DNA of 64,000 nucleotides from Bifidobacteriaceae bacterium. Lineage in GTDB: Bacteria; Actinomycetota; Actinomycetes; Actinomycetales; WQXJ01. A model generated the notes under the pieces. That model was not told the origin of the DNA, made no database searches, and saw only the letters and a list, made by a program, of their open reading frames with translations. Of the stretch, positions 7,202-16,704 are shown piece by piece. A program made the position numbers and the translations under genes. The stretch spans positions 1 to 64,000 of the forward strand of contig JAISSX010000043.1 of NCBI GenBank assembly GCA_031272885.1, given 5' to 3'. How positions within the stretch are numbered: position 1 is the first letter of the stretch; every line of letters begins with the position of its first letter.

Positions 7202-10200
7202 TGGGCCCCCAGCACCGCCTTCAGGTCGCTGAACAGCGACTCGGTGTGCGCCACCCGCAGGCCGTGGTTCAGCCGCATCACGGTAACAGCCCCCTGCGGC
7301 TTGGTCAGCCGCAACCAGACCTCGGACTGGCCGGGGTGGGCCGACAATACGCCCTGCAACTGGGCCACCACGGCCTCGTTGACGCGGTGGGCGGGCAGCG
7401 TGATCTCGACCGGGCGCGGACCCGGGCCGGCCGGCGCCAGGTTCAGCACCGCCATCTCTTGGGCGTACAGCGCCAGGGCCTCGTCACGCCGGCTGATGCG
7501 CCCGCGCACCGCCACGATCAGGTCTTCCGCCAACTGGGTGGCGAACTTCTGGTAGGTCTTGGGGAAGAACATGACCTCAATCGACCCGTCCAGGTCTTCG
7601 ATCGAAGCCACCGCCCACAAGGACCCCTGCTTGGTGGTCTTGCGCTGCAGCGACCCCATCAGCCCGGCCACGGTGACCATCTGCCCTTCGGGGAAAGCCT
7701 CGGCATCGGCCAGTTGGGCGGTGGTGTGGGTGGCGGCGGCGGCCAGGCCGGCCTCCAACCCAGACAGCGGGTGGTCCGACACGTACAGGCCCAGCATTTC
7801 GCGCTCAAACCCCAAGGCCACCGACTTGTCCCATTCGGGTAGGTCGGGCACCACCACCGTGATGCCAGGTATCTCTTCCAGGTCGCCAAACAGGTCGAAC
7901 TGCCCGGCCGCCTCGGACCGCTTGATGCCCATCACCGAATCGATCGCCTCTTCGTGGATGGCGTGCAGCGCCCGCCGCGCCACACCGAACGTATCGAACG
8001 CACCCGCCTTGATCAGCGACTCGATGACGCGCTTGTTGCACACCGCCACCGGCACCTTGTCCAGGAAGTCCTGGAATGACGTGTAGGCACCCTTCTGCGT
8101 CCGGGCCTGCACGATGGCGTCCACCACCCCGGCGCCCACGTTGCGTACCGCCGTCAGGCCGAAGCGGATATCGGAGCCCACCGGCGTGAAGTCAGCCGCC
8201 GAAGAGTTGACATCGGGCGGCAGCACCGTGATGCCCATGCGACGGCATTCGGCCAAGTAGACGGCCGATTTGTCCTTGTCCCCCCGCACCGAGGTAAGCA
8301 GCGCGGCCATGAATTCAGTTGGGTAATGGCACTTGAGGTAGGCGGTCCAGTAGGACACCAACCCGTAGGCGGCGCTGTGGGCCTTATTGAAGGCGTAGTC
8401 GGAGAACGGCAGCAGAATGTCCCACAGGGTCTTGACCGCCGCCGGCGAATAGCCGTTGGCCACCATGCCGGCCTGGAAGGTCTCGAACTCCTTGTCCAGC
8501 ACCTCGCGCTTCTTCTTGCCCATGGCCCGGCGCAGAATGTCGGCCTGGCCCAGGGTGTACCCGGCCAGTTTCTGGGCAATCGACATGACCTGTTCCTGGT
8601 ACACGATCAGGCCGTAGGTGCCACCCAGGATCTCTGCCAGCGGTTCCGCCAACTCGGGGTGGATCGGCGTGTTGGGCTGCAGGCCGTTCTTGCGCAGCGC
8701 GTAGTTGGTGTGGGAGTCCGCCCCCATGGGCCCCGGCCGGTACAGGGCCTGAACCGCCGAAATGTCCTCGAAGTTGTCTGGCTTCAGCCGCCGCAGCAAC
8801 TGCTGCATGCCAGAACCATCAAGCTGGAAGACGCCCAAAGTGTCCCCTGAACTGAGCAGCGCATAGGTGGCGGCGTCATCGAGCGCCAACTCTTCCAATA
8901 CCAACGGCGCCTTACCGTTCAGCTCAATGTTGCGCAGGGCGTCATCCAGAATGGTCAGGTTGCGCAGACCCAAGAAGTCCATCTTGACCAGGCCCAACGA
9001 CTCGCAGGTGGGGTAATCGAACTGGGTGATAACGGCGCCGTCCTGTTCGCGCCGCATCACGGGGATGACGTCCATCAGCGGGTCCGAGGACATGATGACG
9101 CCGGCGGCGTGCACACCCCACTGGCGCTTCAGCGACTCCAGGCCTTTGGCGGTTTCCAGCACCTTGGCCGCATCGACATCCGCGGAAACCAGGTTGCGGA
9201 ACTCTTCGGCCTCGGCATAGCGCGGGTGCTCGGCATCGAACATGGCGCTGATGGGCAGGTCCTTGCCCATGACGGGAGGCGGCATGGCCTTGGTCAGCCG
9301 CTCCCCCACCGCGAACGGGTAACCCAGCACCCGGGCGGCGTCCTTCAGGGCCTGCTTGGCCTTGATGGTGCCGTAGGTGACGATCTGCGCCACCCGGTCC
9401 GCCCCGTACTTGTCGGTGACGTACCTGATGACCTCGCCCCGGCGGCGCTCATCGAAGTCCACATCGAAGTCCGGCAGCGATTCTCGTTCCGGGTTCAAGA
9501 AGCGTTCGAAGATCAGCCCGTGTTGGATCGGGTCAAGTTCGGTGATGCCCATGGCGTAAGCCGCGATGGACCCGGCACCGGAACCGCGCCCCGGCCCCAC
9601 CCGGATGCCCTGGCTCTTGGCCCAGTTGATGAAGTCTGCCACCACCAGGTAGTAGCCGGCGTAGCCCTTGGTGGCGATGACGTCTTCCTCGTAGGCGGCC
9701 TGCTGCGCCACGGCCGCGGGGACGCCATCGGGAAACCGCCGGGCCAGGCCGCGCTGCACTTCCTTGATGAACCACGACACCTCGTCTTCGCCGGCCGGCA
9801 CGTCGAAGCGCGGCATGTACTTGCCGGGGGACTCGGCGAACGCCACCTCGCAGCGCTCCGCGATGGCCAGGGTGGCGTCGCAGGCCTCGGGGTGGTCACG
9901 CCAGACGTGCCGCATCTCCTCAGATGACTTGAGGTAGAAATCATCGGCATCGAAGTGGAACCGAGTTGGATCGGCCAGCGTCTTACCGCTCTGCACACAC
10001 AGCAGGGCGGCGTGCGCGGCAGCGTCTTCAGGGGCCGTGTAGTGAAGGTCGTTGGTGGCCACCAGGGGTGCACCAATCGCCTTGGCCAGCCGCAGCAGGT
10101 CGCCGATGACGCGTTTCTCGATGGCGAGGCCGTGGTCCATCAGTTCGACGAAGTAGTTGTCCCGGCCAAGGATGTCTTGGAATTCCCCTGCCGCCTGCAC

Positions 10201-10719
10201 CGCCTCGTCAAACTGGCCGAAGCGCAGGCGGGTCTGCACCTCGCCGGACGGGCAGCCGGTGGTGCCGATCAACCCCTTGGCGTAGCGGTGGAACAGGTCG
10301 CGGTCCATGCGCGGCTTGTAGAACTGGCCCTCCAGCGAGGCCAGGGAGGCCATGCGGAACAGGTTGTGCATGCCGGCCGTCGTCTCAGCCCACAACGTCA
10401 TGTGGGTGTAGGCGCCCTGCTGCGACACGTCATCGGGCCCGCCATCGCCGAACTGCACCCGGGTGCGGTCCTGCCGGGCCGTACCAGGCGTCAGGTACGC
10501 CTCCAGGCCGATGACGGGCTTGATGCCAGCCTTGTTGGCCTTAGACCAGAACTCGTGGGCGCCGAAAATGAACCCGTGGTCGGTGGTGGCGATGGCCGGC
10601 TGGCCCAGTTTGACGGCCCGTTCTAGCAGTTCAGGGATGCGGGCCGCGCCATCGAGCATGGAGAACTCGGTGTGCACGTGCAGATGGACAAACGAGTTCG
10701 CTGGTCCATCGGCAGGCAT
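7189..10719 (-). CDS. dnaE: DNA polymerase III alpha subunit
   Basis: A 1176-residue replicative polymerase. The N-terminal PHP domain keeps the metal motif HLHVHTEFSMLDG (12-24), which in actinobacterial DnaE1 carries proofreading exonuclease activity. The palm domain has GPGRGSGAGS and the catalytic aspartates in PDFDVDFDERRRGEV (about 416). A helix-hairpin-helix and OB fold (MVTVAGLMGSLQRKTTKQG) follow toward the C terminus. The length is normal for DnaE1. The ATG at 10719 was chosen because TAGAGT ends 7 nt upstream (leaderless arrangement) and family homology begins there. The frame is open back to 10794 but has no family support. Confidence 0.95.
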   Translation of the reverse strand: MPADGPANSFVHLHVHTEFSMLDGAARIPELLERAVKLGQPAIATTDHGFIFGAHEFWSKANKAGIKPVIGLEAYLTPGTARQDRTRVQFGDGGPDDVSQQGAYTHMTLWAETTAGMHNLFRMASLASLEGQFYKPRMDRDLFHRYAKGLIGTTGCPSGEVQTRLRFGQFDEAVQAAGEFQDILGRDNYFVELMDHGLAIEKRVIGDLLRLAKAIGAPLVATNDLHYTAPEDAAAHAALLCVQSGKTLADPTRFHFDADDFYLKSSEEMRHVWRDHPEACDATLAIAERCEVAFAESPGKYMPRFDVPAGEDEVSWFIKEVQRGLARRFPDGVPAAVAQQAAYEEDVIATKGYAGYYLVVADFINWAKSQGIRVGPGRGSGAGSIAAYAMGITELDPIQHGLIFERFLNPERESLPDFDVDFDERRRGEVIRYVTDKYGADRVAQIVTYGTIKAKQALKDAARVLGYPFAVGERLTKAMPPPVMGKDLPISAMFDAEHPRYAEAEEFRNLVSADVDAAKVLETAKGLESLKRQWGVHAAGVIMSSDPLMDVIPVMRREQDGAVITQFDYPTCESLGLVKMDFLGLRNLTILDDALRNIELNGKAPLVLEELALDDAATYALLSSGDTLGVFQLDGSGMQQLLRRLKPDNFEDISAVQALYRPGPMGADSHTNYALRKNGLQPNTPIHPELAEPLAEILGGTYGLIVYQEQVMSIAQKLAGYTLGQADILRRAMGKKKREVLDKEFETFQAGMVANGYSPAAVKTLWDILLPFSDYAFNKAHSAAYGLVSYWTAYLKCHYPTEFMAALLTSVRGDKDKSAVYLAECRRMGITVLPPDVNSSAADFTPVGSDIRFGLTAVRNVGAGVVDAIVQARTQKGAYTSFQDFLDKVPVAVCNKRVIESLIKAGAFDTFGVARRALHAIHEEAIDSVMGIKRSEAAGQFDLFGDLEEIPGITVVVPDLPEWDKSVALGFEREMLGLYVSDHPLSGLEAGLAAAATHTTAQLADAEAFPEGQMVTVAGLMGSLQRKTTKQGSLWAVASIEDLDGSIEVMFFPKTYQKFATQLAEDLIVAVRGRISRRDEALALYAQEMAVLNLAPAGPGPRPVEITLPAHRVNEAVVAQLQGVLSAHPGQSEVWLRLTKPQGAVTVMRLNHGLRVAHTESLFSDLKAVLGAQCVG

Positions 10720-10737
10720 GCCAGACACTCTAGTTTG

Positions 10738-10807
10738 CCCGGCCCGGGACACGCCCGATGACGCGCGGAGGGGCCTGGGGCTTAGCCCCTCCATTTCCCG
10801 GGCCGGG
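10738..10807. terminator. Nested hairpin between the aldehyde dehydrogenase gene and dnaE
   Basis: The outer stem is perfect: CCCGGCCCGGGA (10738-10749) with TCCCGGGCCGGG (10796-10807). The inner stem is GGAGGGGC (10767-10774) with GCCCCTCC (10785-10792). There is no T-run, as is common for actinobacterial terminators. It probably ends the aldehyde dehydrogenase transcript just before the dnaE promoter. Confidence 0.6.
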
Positions 10808-10836
10808 TGGCTGTGACGGCCCTTGCGGGGCTAGCC

Positions 10837-12273
10837 CTAGAAGCGCGGCTCCACCTGCACCGAGATCCACTTTTCGGTGGTGAACTTGCCCACCACCCAG
10901 CGGGCGTTGAAGCGGCCCACGCCGGAGCGCTTCTCGCCGCCGAACATGACGTGCGACTCGTCGTTGATGGACTGGTCGTTGACGTGCACCATGCCGCTCT
11001 CCATCCGCCGCGCCACCTGCATGCCGTGATACAGGTCGCGGGTGAAGACCGAGTTCGACAGGCCGTACTCGGTGTCGTTGGCGATGGCGATGGCCTCGTC
11101 CTCGTCCGCCGCCCGCATGATGCACACCACCGGGCCGAAGCACTCCTGCTTGGCGGCGGTCATGCCATTGGTGACGTCGCTCAACACCCAAGGGCTGATG
11201 AACGGGCCGTCGCGGTGGCCGCGCAGCGACACAGTGGCGCCCTCTTCGATGGTCTTGGCGATCAGCGCTTCGATCTTGTCGGCCTGGGAAGCGTTGATGA
11301 TGGGGCCAACGAAGATGTTCGGATCATCGGTGCGGCCCACCGGCAGGCTAGCGGCCATGGCCGTGAACGTCTCCACCACCTGCTCGTAGACGCCGGGCAG
11401 GCAGATGATACGGTTCAGGGCCATGCAGACTTGGCCCTGGTGGCAGTAGGCGCCAAACACGGCGGCCGCGCAGGCCTGCTGCACATCGGCATCATCCAGG
11501 ATGATCATGGTGTTGTTGCCGCCCAGTTCCAGCGACACATCCTTGATCATGCCGGTGGCCAGGGCGCCGATATGCCCGCCCACCTCGGTGGAGCCGGTGA
11601 AGGACACCAGCGCCGGCACCGGGTGCGTCACGATGTAGTCGCCGATGTCGCTGCCGCGGCCGGCGATGACGTTGATGACGCCGGGCGGGAAGCCGGCCTG
11701 TTCGAACAGTTCGCCGATGACGAAGGCCGAGGCTGGGGTGTCAGAGGCCGGCTTCAGCACCACCGTGTTGCCGGTGGCGACGGCCGGCACCACCGAGCGC
11801 ATGGCCAACAGGAACGGGAAGTTGAACGGGGCGATGGTCAGGATGACACCCTTGGGCGAACGCCAGATGTAGTTCTCCTTGCCCGGAATGTCCGACGGCA
11901 TGATGGTGCCGTCCATCATGTACGGGTAGTGGGTGGCCTGGGCGATCTCATCCAAGGCGCCGCCAAACTCGAAGCCGTACTTGTGGGAGGCCGAACCGGC
12001 TTCTTCGATGAAGATCGAGATCAACTCGTCGTGGTAGGCCTCAACGACTTCGGCCAGTTTCAGCAGCAGCTTGCGCTTAGCGGCCGGCGGCGTGGCGGCC
12101 CAGGCGGGCTGGGCGGCCTGGGCGGCGGCGTAGGCGGCGTCGACATCGGCCCGGCTGGCCGAGCGGTATTCGAAGAGCAACTCGCCGGTGGCCGGGTTGT
12201 AGTCCTGCAAGACGGCATCGCCCGTACCCTCGCGCCATTCGCCGCCGATAAATTGCTTGGTGTATTGCTTCAT
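10837..12273 (-). CDS. Aldehyde dehydrogenase (benzaldehyde/vanillin dehydrogenase-like)
   Basis: A 478-residue NAD(P)-dependent aldehyde dehydrogenase. Visible motifs are the cofactor-binding APFNFPF and FTGSTEVGG, the general base Glu in SLELGGNN (about 249) and the catalytic Cys in HQGQVCMALNR (about 282). The HYPYMMDGTIMPSD and SLELGGNNTMIILDDADV regions resemble aromatic aldehyde (benzaldehyde or vanillin) dehydrogenases. GGCGGAG lies a few nt before the ATG. It is divergent from a zinc alcohol dehydrogenase, so the pair would oxidise an (aryl) alcohol to the aldehyde and then the acid. The aromatic substrate is an inference. Confidence 0.87.
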   Translation of the reverse strand: MKQYTKQFIGGEWREGTGDAVLQDYNPATGELLFEYRSASRADVDAAYAAAQAAQPAWAATPPAAKRKLLLKLAEVVEAYHDELISIFIEEAGSASHKYGFEFGGALDEIAQATHYPYMMDGTIMPSDIPGKENYIWRSPKGVILTIAPFNFPFLLAMRSVVPAVATGNTVVLKPASDTPASAFVIGELFEQAGFPPGVINVIAGRGSDIGDYIVTHPVPALVSFTGSTEVGGHIGALATGMIKDVSLELGGNNTMIILDDADVQQACAAAVFGAYCHQGQVCMALNRIICLPGVYEQVVETFTAMAASLPVGRTDDPNIFVGPIINASQADKIEALIAKTIEEGATVSLRGHRDGPFISPWVLSDVTNGMTAAKQECFGPVVCIMRAADEDEAIAIANDTEYGLSNSVFTRDLYHGMQVARRMESGMVHVNDQSINDESHVMFGGEKRSGVGRFNARWVVGKFTTEKWISVQVEPRF

Positions 12274-12769
12274 TGCTCCGCCTTTCTGAGGACTAAAGGG
12301 CCATCGGGCTAGACCACATTGGCTAGTCGCGATACAATTGGTGTGATGAATGTGGGTTCAGGGCACTACACTGTGTCCTGGTTCAACCCTACACCGCCCG
12401 GGCGGCGCAGGCCAGGGGTCATCCTGCCTGGCCAGGCAGGATGCCGAACCGCCAAGCGGAACAGGGCCGGGTCTGCACTTTCGGGGTAATCCGTTAGTAG
12501 ACATTTCCCGGGGGCAGCTAACCTTTCGGATAGGTCCTATTGGAGGTATTCCACGGCACCTGGCGCAGCGGGCCGAAGGTCCCGCTGGAATTATCCGATC
12601 AGAGCCTGGTGAGTCTTCTCAAACGCGAGATAGGCTGCCACTGCGCTGATGTTCCCTCAGTTGCCGGACAACGTAGTCCGAACCGCTTGACACCTCAGCC
12701 CGCCTAACCAATAGCAGCCGGGGGACCAGTGTATCCACCGACCAAGCAATAGAGCCCGGAAGGACCAAC
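12274..12769. promoter_or_regulatory. 496-bp divergent promoter region (aldehyde / alcohol dehydrogenases)
   Basis: No convincing gene is present. It contains a perfect 22-bp palindrome at 12421-12442 (half-site ATCCTGCCTGG), a looser inverted repeat around 12354-12389 (GGGTTCAGGGCAC facing GTGTCCTGGTTCAACCC), and a consensus -35 TTGACA at 12687-12692 on the + strand with AATAGC 17 bp later as a weak -10 for the alcohol dehydrogenase. The palindrome is a candidate operator. No regulator gene is adjacent. Confidence 0.45.
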
Positions 12770-13870
12770 ATGCAGGTTAAAGCCGCCGTGGCGCCCGCCC
12801 AGGGTGCCGATCTGGACATCAGAGAACTAGAACTAGACGACTATCAACCCGACGAGTTGCGCGTCCGCATGGTTGGCAGCGGCATCTGCCACACCGATGC
12901 GATTGTGCGTGACCAGTGGTATCCCGTACCCCTGCCGGCCGTGTTGGGCCATGAAGGCTCCGGCGTGGTCGAGGCCGTGGGGGCTAACGTGCAGGGCTTC
13001 GCCGTCGGCGACCACGTGGTGTTGGGCCCGGCCACCTGCGGCGACTGCCGCAACTGCACGGCCGGCCACCCGCAATACTGCGATTACCTGTTCCCCTTCA
13101 ACTTCGGCGGTTGCCGGCCGGATGGCTCGAAAGCCTTCCGCGATGGGGACACGCCAATCTCATCGCACTTCTTTGGCCAGTCATCCTTCGCCGAGGCCGT
13201 CAACGTGCGGGCCCGCAACGCCGTCAAGGTCTCCCCTGAAGTCCCCCTTGAACTGCTGGGCCCCCTCGGTTGCGGCCTCAACACTGGGGCCGGCGCCGTG
13301 CTCAACGTGCTGAAGCCGGTCCCTGGGTCCTCGATTGCCATCTTCGGCACCGGCGCCGTTGGCCTGGCCGGCATGCTGGGCGCCATCGCTGCCGGCGCCA
13401 GCCAGATCATCATGGTGGACATTGTGCCGTCCCGCCTGGAGTTCGCCCTTGGCCTGGGAGCCACCGATGTAGTCAACTCCAAGGCCGGCGACCCGGTGGA
13501 GGCAATCCGCGAGCTGACCGGCGGCCTGGGCGTCAACCTGGCCCTTGACACAACCGGTGTGCCGCAGGTCTTCAGCCAGATGACCAAGGCGCTGGCCGTG
13601 CGCGGCCACGGCGCCCTGGTGGGCGCCGCCCCGCTGGGCACCGACGCCGCCTTCGACATCGGCACCCTGCTGACCAGCGGTATCACCATCTCAATGGTGG
13701 TGGAAGGCGACTCGGTGCCGCGCCAGTTCATCCCGCTGCTGATCGGGTTGTACCAGGCCGGCCGTTTCCCCTTCGACCAGCTGATCAAGACCTACCCGTT
13801 CGCCGAGATCAACCAGGCGCTAGACGATTCCCTGGCCGGCGGCACCATCAAACCGGTGGTGGTGTTCTAG
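12770..13870 (+). CDS. Zinc-dependent alcohol dehydrogenase (aryl-alcohol type)
   Basis: A 366-residue class III-like medium-chain dehydrogenase. Catalytic zinc ligands are Cys40 in GICHTD and His61/Glu62 in GHEGSG. Structural zinc cysteines are 90, 93, 96 and 104 (CGDCRNCTAGHPQYC). The NAD-binding motif is FGTGAVGLAG near 190. The spacing and the GCGLNTGAGAVLNVLKP stretch resemble benzyl-alcohol dehydrogenases. GGAAGG precedes the ATG by 6 nt. It is transcribed away from the aldehyde dehydrogenase and probably feeds it. Substrate specificity is inferred. Confidence 0.88.
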   Translation: MQVKAAVAPAQGADLDIRELELDDYQPDELRVRMVGSGICHTDAIVRDQWYPVPLPAVLGHEGSGVVEAVGANVQGFAVGDHVVLGPATCGDCRNCTAGHPQYCDYLFPFNFGGCRPDGSKAFRDGDTPISSHFFGQSSFAEAVNVRARNAVKVSPEVPLELLGPLGCGLNTGAGAVLNVLKPVPGSSIAIFGTGAVGLAGMLGAIAAGASQIIMVDIVPSRLEFALGLGATDVVNSKAGDPVEAIRELTGGLGVNLALDTTGVPQVFSQMTKALAVRGHGALVGAAPLGTDAAFDIGTLLTSGITISMVVEGDSVPRQFIPLLIGLYQAGRFPFDQLIKTYPFAEINQALDDSLAGGTIKPVVVF

Positions 13871-13918
13871 GCCCGCCGGACTCTGCCTGAGTGGCCGCCC
13901 GCCCAGCGCCGCGGGCGG

Positions 13919-14839
13919 TCACCCAGAGCCTGTCGCCACCTGGCGCAGGGCGTCTAGGGCCGTCGCCAGGTCGGCCGGGTAGGGCGATTCCACCGCCACC
14001 GGCAGCCCGGTCACGGGGTGGGCAAACTCAAGGGCGGCCGCGTGCAGCCACTGGCGTTCCAGACCCAGCCGGGCGGCCAGCTTCGGGTCGCCACCATAGA
14101 ACGGGTCGCCCACCAGCGGATGCCCGATGGCGGCCAAATGCACCCGGATCTGGTGCGTCCGGCCGGTCTCCAGGTGAACCCGCAGCAGGGCGGCCCCCGG
14201 CAGCGCCTCGATCAGCTCATAGTGCGTGATCGAAGGCTTGCCGCCGTGCGTGACGGCAAACTTGAACTCCCCCGGCAGCCGGCCGATCGGCGCGTCGATA
14301 GTCCCCACCAGCGGGTCCGGCAGGCCCTGTACCACGGCGTGGTAGATCTTGTGCACCGCCCGGTCCCGGAACATCTGCTTCAACACCGAGTAGGCCGGTT
14401 CGGACTTGGCCACCATCATCAGCCCACTGGTGCCCACGTCCAGCCGTTGCACGATGCCGCGCCGCTCCACCGGGCCGGACCGCGCCACCGCCACACCTTG
14501 GGCCAGCAGGGAACCGACCACCGTGGGACCGTCCCAGCCCGGGCCGCTGTGGGCGGCCACACCCACCGGCTTGTCTACCACCACCAGATCATGGTCCTCA
14601 TAGGCGATGGGCAGTTCGACCACCGGCTCCACTTTGGCGGCCGTCTCCGGCAGTTCGACCCGCAGCAGCCGGTCCGCCTCCAACCGGTCGGACTTGCCGG
14701 CTACCTGGCCGTCCACCGTGATCAGCCCCTGTGCCGCCAGGTCTTGCACCTGGGTGCGGCTAAGGCCCAGCAGGCGGGCCACCGCCGAATCGACGCGTTC
14801 ACCGGCCAGGCCCTCCGGCACCGGCAGTTCCCTGATCAC
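13919..14839 (-). CDS. rluD: Ribosomal large subunit pseudouridine synthase, RluA/RluD family
   Basis: A 306-residue pseudouridine synthase. Residues 1-65 form an S4 RNA-binding domain ([20 protein letters not shown]). The catalytic domain carries the active-site Asp in RLDVGTSG and the family signature [21 protein letters not shown]. RluD modifies the helix 69 loop of 23S rRNA; assignment to RluD rather than another RluA-type enzyme rests on the conserved lspA-rluD arrangement. It starts with GTG, overlapping the lspA stop by 4 bp, so the two are translationally coupled. Confidence 0.9.
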   Translation of the reverse strand: MIRELPVPEGLAGERVDSAVARLLGLSRTQVQDLAAQGLITVDGQVAGKSDRLEADRLLRVELPETAAKVEPVVELPIAYEDHDLVVVDKPVGVAAHSGPGWDGPTVVGSLLAQGVAVARSGPVERRGIVQRLDVGTSGLMMVAKSEPAYSVLKQMFRDRAVHKIYHAVVQGLPDPLVGTIDAPIGRLPGEFKFAVTHGGKPSITHYELIEALPGAALLRVHLETGRTHQIRVHLAAIGHPLVGDPFYGGDPKLAARLGLERQWLHAAALEFAHPVTGLPVAVESPYPADLATALDALRQVATGSG

Positions 14840-15549
14840 GCGGGCTCAGGCTCGGGTTCGGTTGCGACGGTGCCGGTGCTCTCCGCCACCTGCCCGATGT
14901 CGTCCGGCTCGGTCACGTCAACCGGCTCGTCTGGCTCGCCCGGCTCGTCCACCGGCGGGTCGCCCGCGGCATCGGGCGCCTTGTCCCCCACAACCGACGC
15001 GGCGTCATCGGCGGCCGCAGCGTCGTCACCCTCATCTTCGGCGACGTCGGCGCCATCGGCCACCGGCGGGCGGACCGGACCCCAACCCCGCAGTACGGCC
15101 ACCACCATCAACAACATGGCCACCACGATGGCGATATCCGCCACGTTGCCAACAAACAGGTTGCCGTAGGCGATGAAATCCACCACATGGCCGCGGCCGG
15201 GACCCGGCGAGCGAGCCAGGCGGTCCACCAGGTTGCCGGCCGCGCCGGCCAGCAACAGGCCGAGGGTGGCGGCGAAGGCATAGCCGGTGACCCGGCGGGC
15301 GTAGACAATCACCCCGGCTGTGACGCAAATCGCAAGGATGGTGAAGACCCAAGTGAAGTTGGAACCCATGGACAGGGCCGCGCCCGAGTTGAAAACCAGG
15401 CGCAGGGTCAACCAATCGCCGACCAGATTGACCACCTTGTCGCCGTCCAAGACGGACAACGCCCATTCCTTGGTGGCCTGGTCAAGACCGACCACAAGCC
15501 CTGCCACTGCGAACAGCAAAGCAGGCGCAGGCAGGCGGCGAATACTCAC
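14836..15549 (-). CDS. lspA: Lipoprotein signal peptidase II with long acidic tail
   Basis: Residues 1-160 are a normal prolipoprotein signal peptidase with four membrane helices. The catalytic aspartates are in GNLVDRLAR and the following NVADIAIV, and VFNSGAA is the conserved loop. After the last helix there is an unusual tail of about 75 residues rich in Asp, Glu, Ala and Pro ([22 protein letters not shown]). It should face the cytoplasm. Such tails are not part of the catalytic fold. The GTG start follows TAGGCT by 8 nt, a leaderless arrangement. It is coupled to rluD. Confidence 0.93.
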   Translation of the reverse strand: MSIRRLPAPALLFAVAGLVVGLDQATKEWALSVLDGDKVVNLVGDWLTLRLVFNSGAALSMGSNFTWVFTILAICVTAGVIVYARRVTGYAFAATLGLLLAGAAGNLVDRLARSPGPGRGHVVDFIAYGNLFVGNVADIAIVVAMLLMVVAVLRGWGPVRPPVADGADVAEDEGDDAAAADDAASVVGDKAPDAAGDPPVDEPGEPDEPVDVTEPDDIGQVAESTGTVATEPEPEPA

Positions 15550-15557
15550 GGGTGAAC

Positions 15558-15563
15558 AGCCTA
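15558..15563 (-). promoter_or_regulatory. -10 hexamer of a leaderless promoter (lspA)
   Basis: TAGGCT on the minus strand ends 8 nt before the GTG start of lspA. The identical hexamer precedes hflX and dapF. No Shine-Dalgarno sequence lies between hexamer and start. Confidence 0.5.
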
Positions 15564-15614
15564 CCGGCTGATCAGCGGGATCAAACCGATTCAGCTACCA
15601 GCATCAGGCCGGCG

Positions 15615-16304
15615 TCAGGCGGCGGCGGGCACCTCGCCCGAGCCGACCTTGCCGTCGATGTCCGCCAGCAGGTTCTCCAGGTAGGTGCGCAGGCGGGTGC
15701 GATAGTCGCGTTCAAAGATGCGCAGCTCATCGATCTTGCGTTCCAGCACCGCCCGGTCCTGCTCCAAGCGGGACATGGTCCGGGCCGAGGTTTCTTCCGC
15801 CTCGCGCACAATGCCGGCGGCCTTCGTCTTGGCCTCGGTCAGAATCTGTTCGCCCTCTTCCTGGCCGGCGCGCACATACTCGTCATGCAGCTTCTGGGCC
15901 AGGGCCAACATGGCGGTGGCCGATTCGGGCTGCGAGTCACGCAGGGCCTGGAACGGCACGGCCGGGGCGGCCGGGGCCGGAGCGGGAGCTGGGGCCGGCG
16001 GGATGATCGGTTCTGGCTCGGGCACCGGAATGGGCGCCGGGGTGGCCACCGGCACCGGCGCCGGGGCCGGAAGCGGGGCGGGGATGGCGGGCGGGGCCGC
16101 GGCGGCCCCCGCTTCCAACTCGGCCACCCGGGCCTCCGCCGCCGCCAGCTTGGCCTTCAGTTCGGCGTTCTCTTCCGCCAAGGCCCGCATGGCGAGGGCT
16201 ACCTCATCCAGGAAGTCATCCACCTCAACCTGGTCGTAGCCTTCGCGGAACTTTGTGGGCTGGAACTTCTTGAGCACCACATCGTCTGCAGTCAGTTGCG
16301 CCAT
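15615..16304 (-). CDS. divIVA: Polar growth / septum protein DivIVA (Wag31)
   Basis: A 229-residue DivIVA. The N-terminal membrane-binding domain has KKFQPTKFREGYDQVEVDDFLDEV (about 12-35), followed by a coiled coil (about 38-65). An Ala/Pro/Val/Ile-rich linker (about 70-125) separates this from a second long coiled coil (about 130-225, including KTKAAGIVREAEETSART). In actinobacteria DivIVA recruits wall synthesis to the pole and septum. GGTGGAG lies just upstream of the ATG. It lies downstream of yggT, the usual position in actinobacterial dcw regions. Confidence 0.93.
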   Translation of the reverse strand: MAQLTADDVVLKKFQPTKFREGYDQVEVDDFLDEVALAMRALAEENAELKAKLAAAEARVAELEAGAAAAPPAIPAPLPAPAPVPVATPAPIPVPEPEPIIPPAPAPAPAPAAPAVPFQALRDSQPESATAMLALAQKLHDEYVRAGQEEGEQILTEAKTKAAGIVREAEETSARTMSRLEQDRAVLERKIDELRIFERDYRTRLRTYLENLLADIDGKVGSGEVPAAA

Positions 16305-16411
16305 TTCTCCACCTTATTCCCAGCGCACCCCGGGCTCGGGGTTCGCACTGCCTATACGCTAGCCGATGAACGGCCCAGCTTGGCCCACTTCCCTTTGGCG
16401 CGCCGTGTTCT

Positions 16412-16699
16412 TTAGATCAACCAGGTGGCGAAGTAGGACACGGCGCTGACAGCGATCACAACCACCAGGAAGCCAAGATCAAGCCCGATGCCGCCAATAC
16501 GCACAGTGGGCAGAATCCTGCGGCAGGCCCGGATGGGTGGATCGGTCACTGTGAAAATGATTTCGGCGGCAGCCGCCACCCGGCCCCTGGGTCGCCAATC
16601 ACGCGCAAACACCATCGCCAGGCTGAGCACCATACGGGCCAGCAGCACCAGCAGATAGAGCTGCGCCAGCGCCCACACAATGGTGGCGGCCAGCGCCAT
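16412..16699 (-). CDS. yggT: YggT family membrane protein
   Basis: A 95-residue protein with two membrane segments (about 5-30 and 70-93) and the central signature TDPPIRACRRILPTVRIGGIGLDLG of the YggT family. It starts 5 bp after the sepF stop codon and lies just upstream of divIVA, the standard position in Gram-positive division clusters. The family's biochemical role is unsettled, though it is associated with division and osmotic tolerance. Confidence 0.9.
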   Translation of the reverse strand: MALAATIVWALAQLYLLVLLARMVLSLAMVFARDWRPRGRVAAAAEIIFTVTDPPIRACRRILPTVRIGGIGLDLGFLVVVIAVSAVSYFATWLI

Positions 16700-16704
16700 G
16701 GCTG

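Noticed and set aside
12274..12769. Riboswitch or small RNA between the two dehydrogenase genes
   Set aside because: Only a simple palindrome and weak inverted repeats are visible; no known riboswitch core was recognised.
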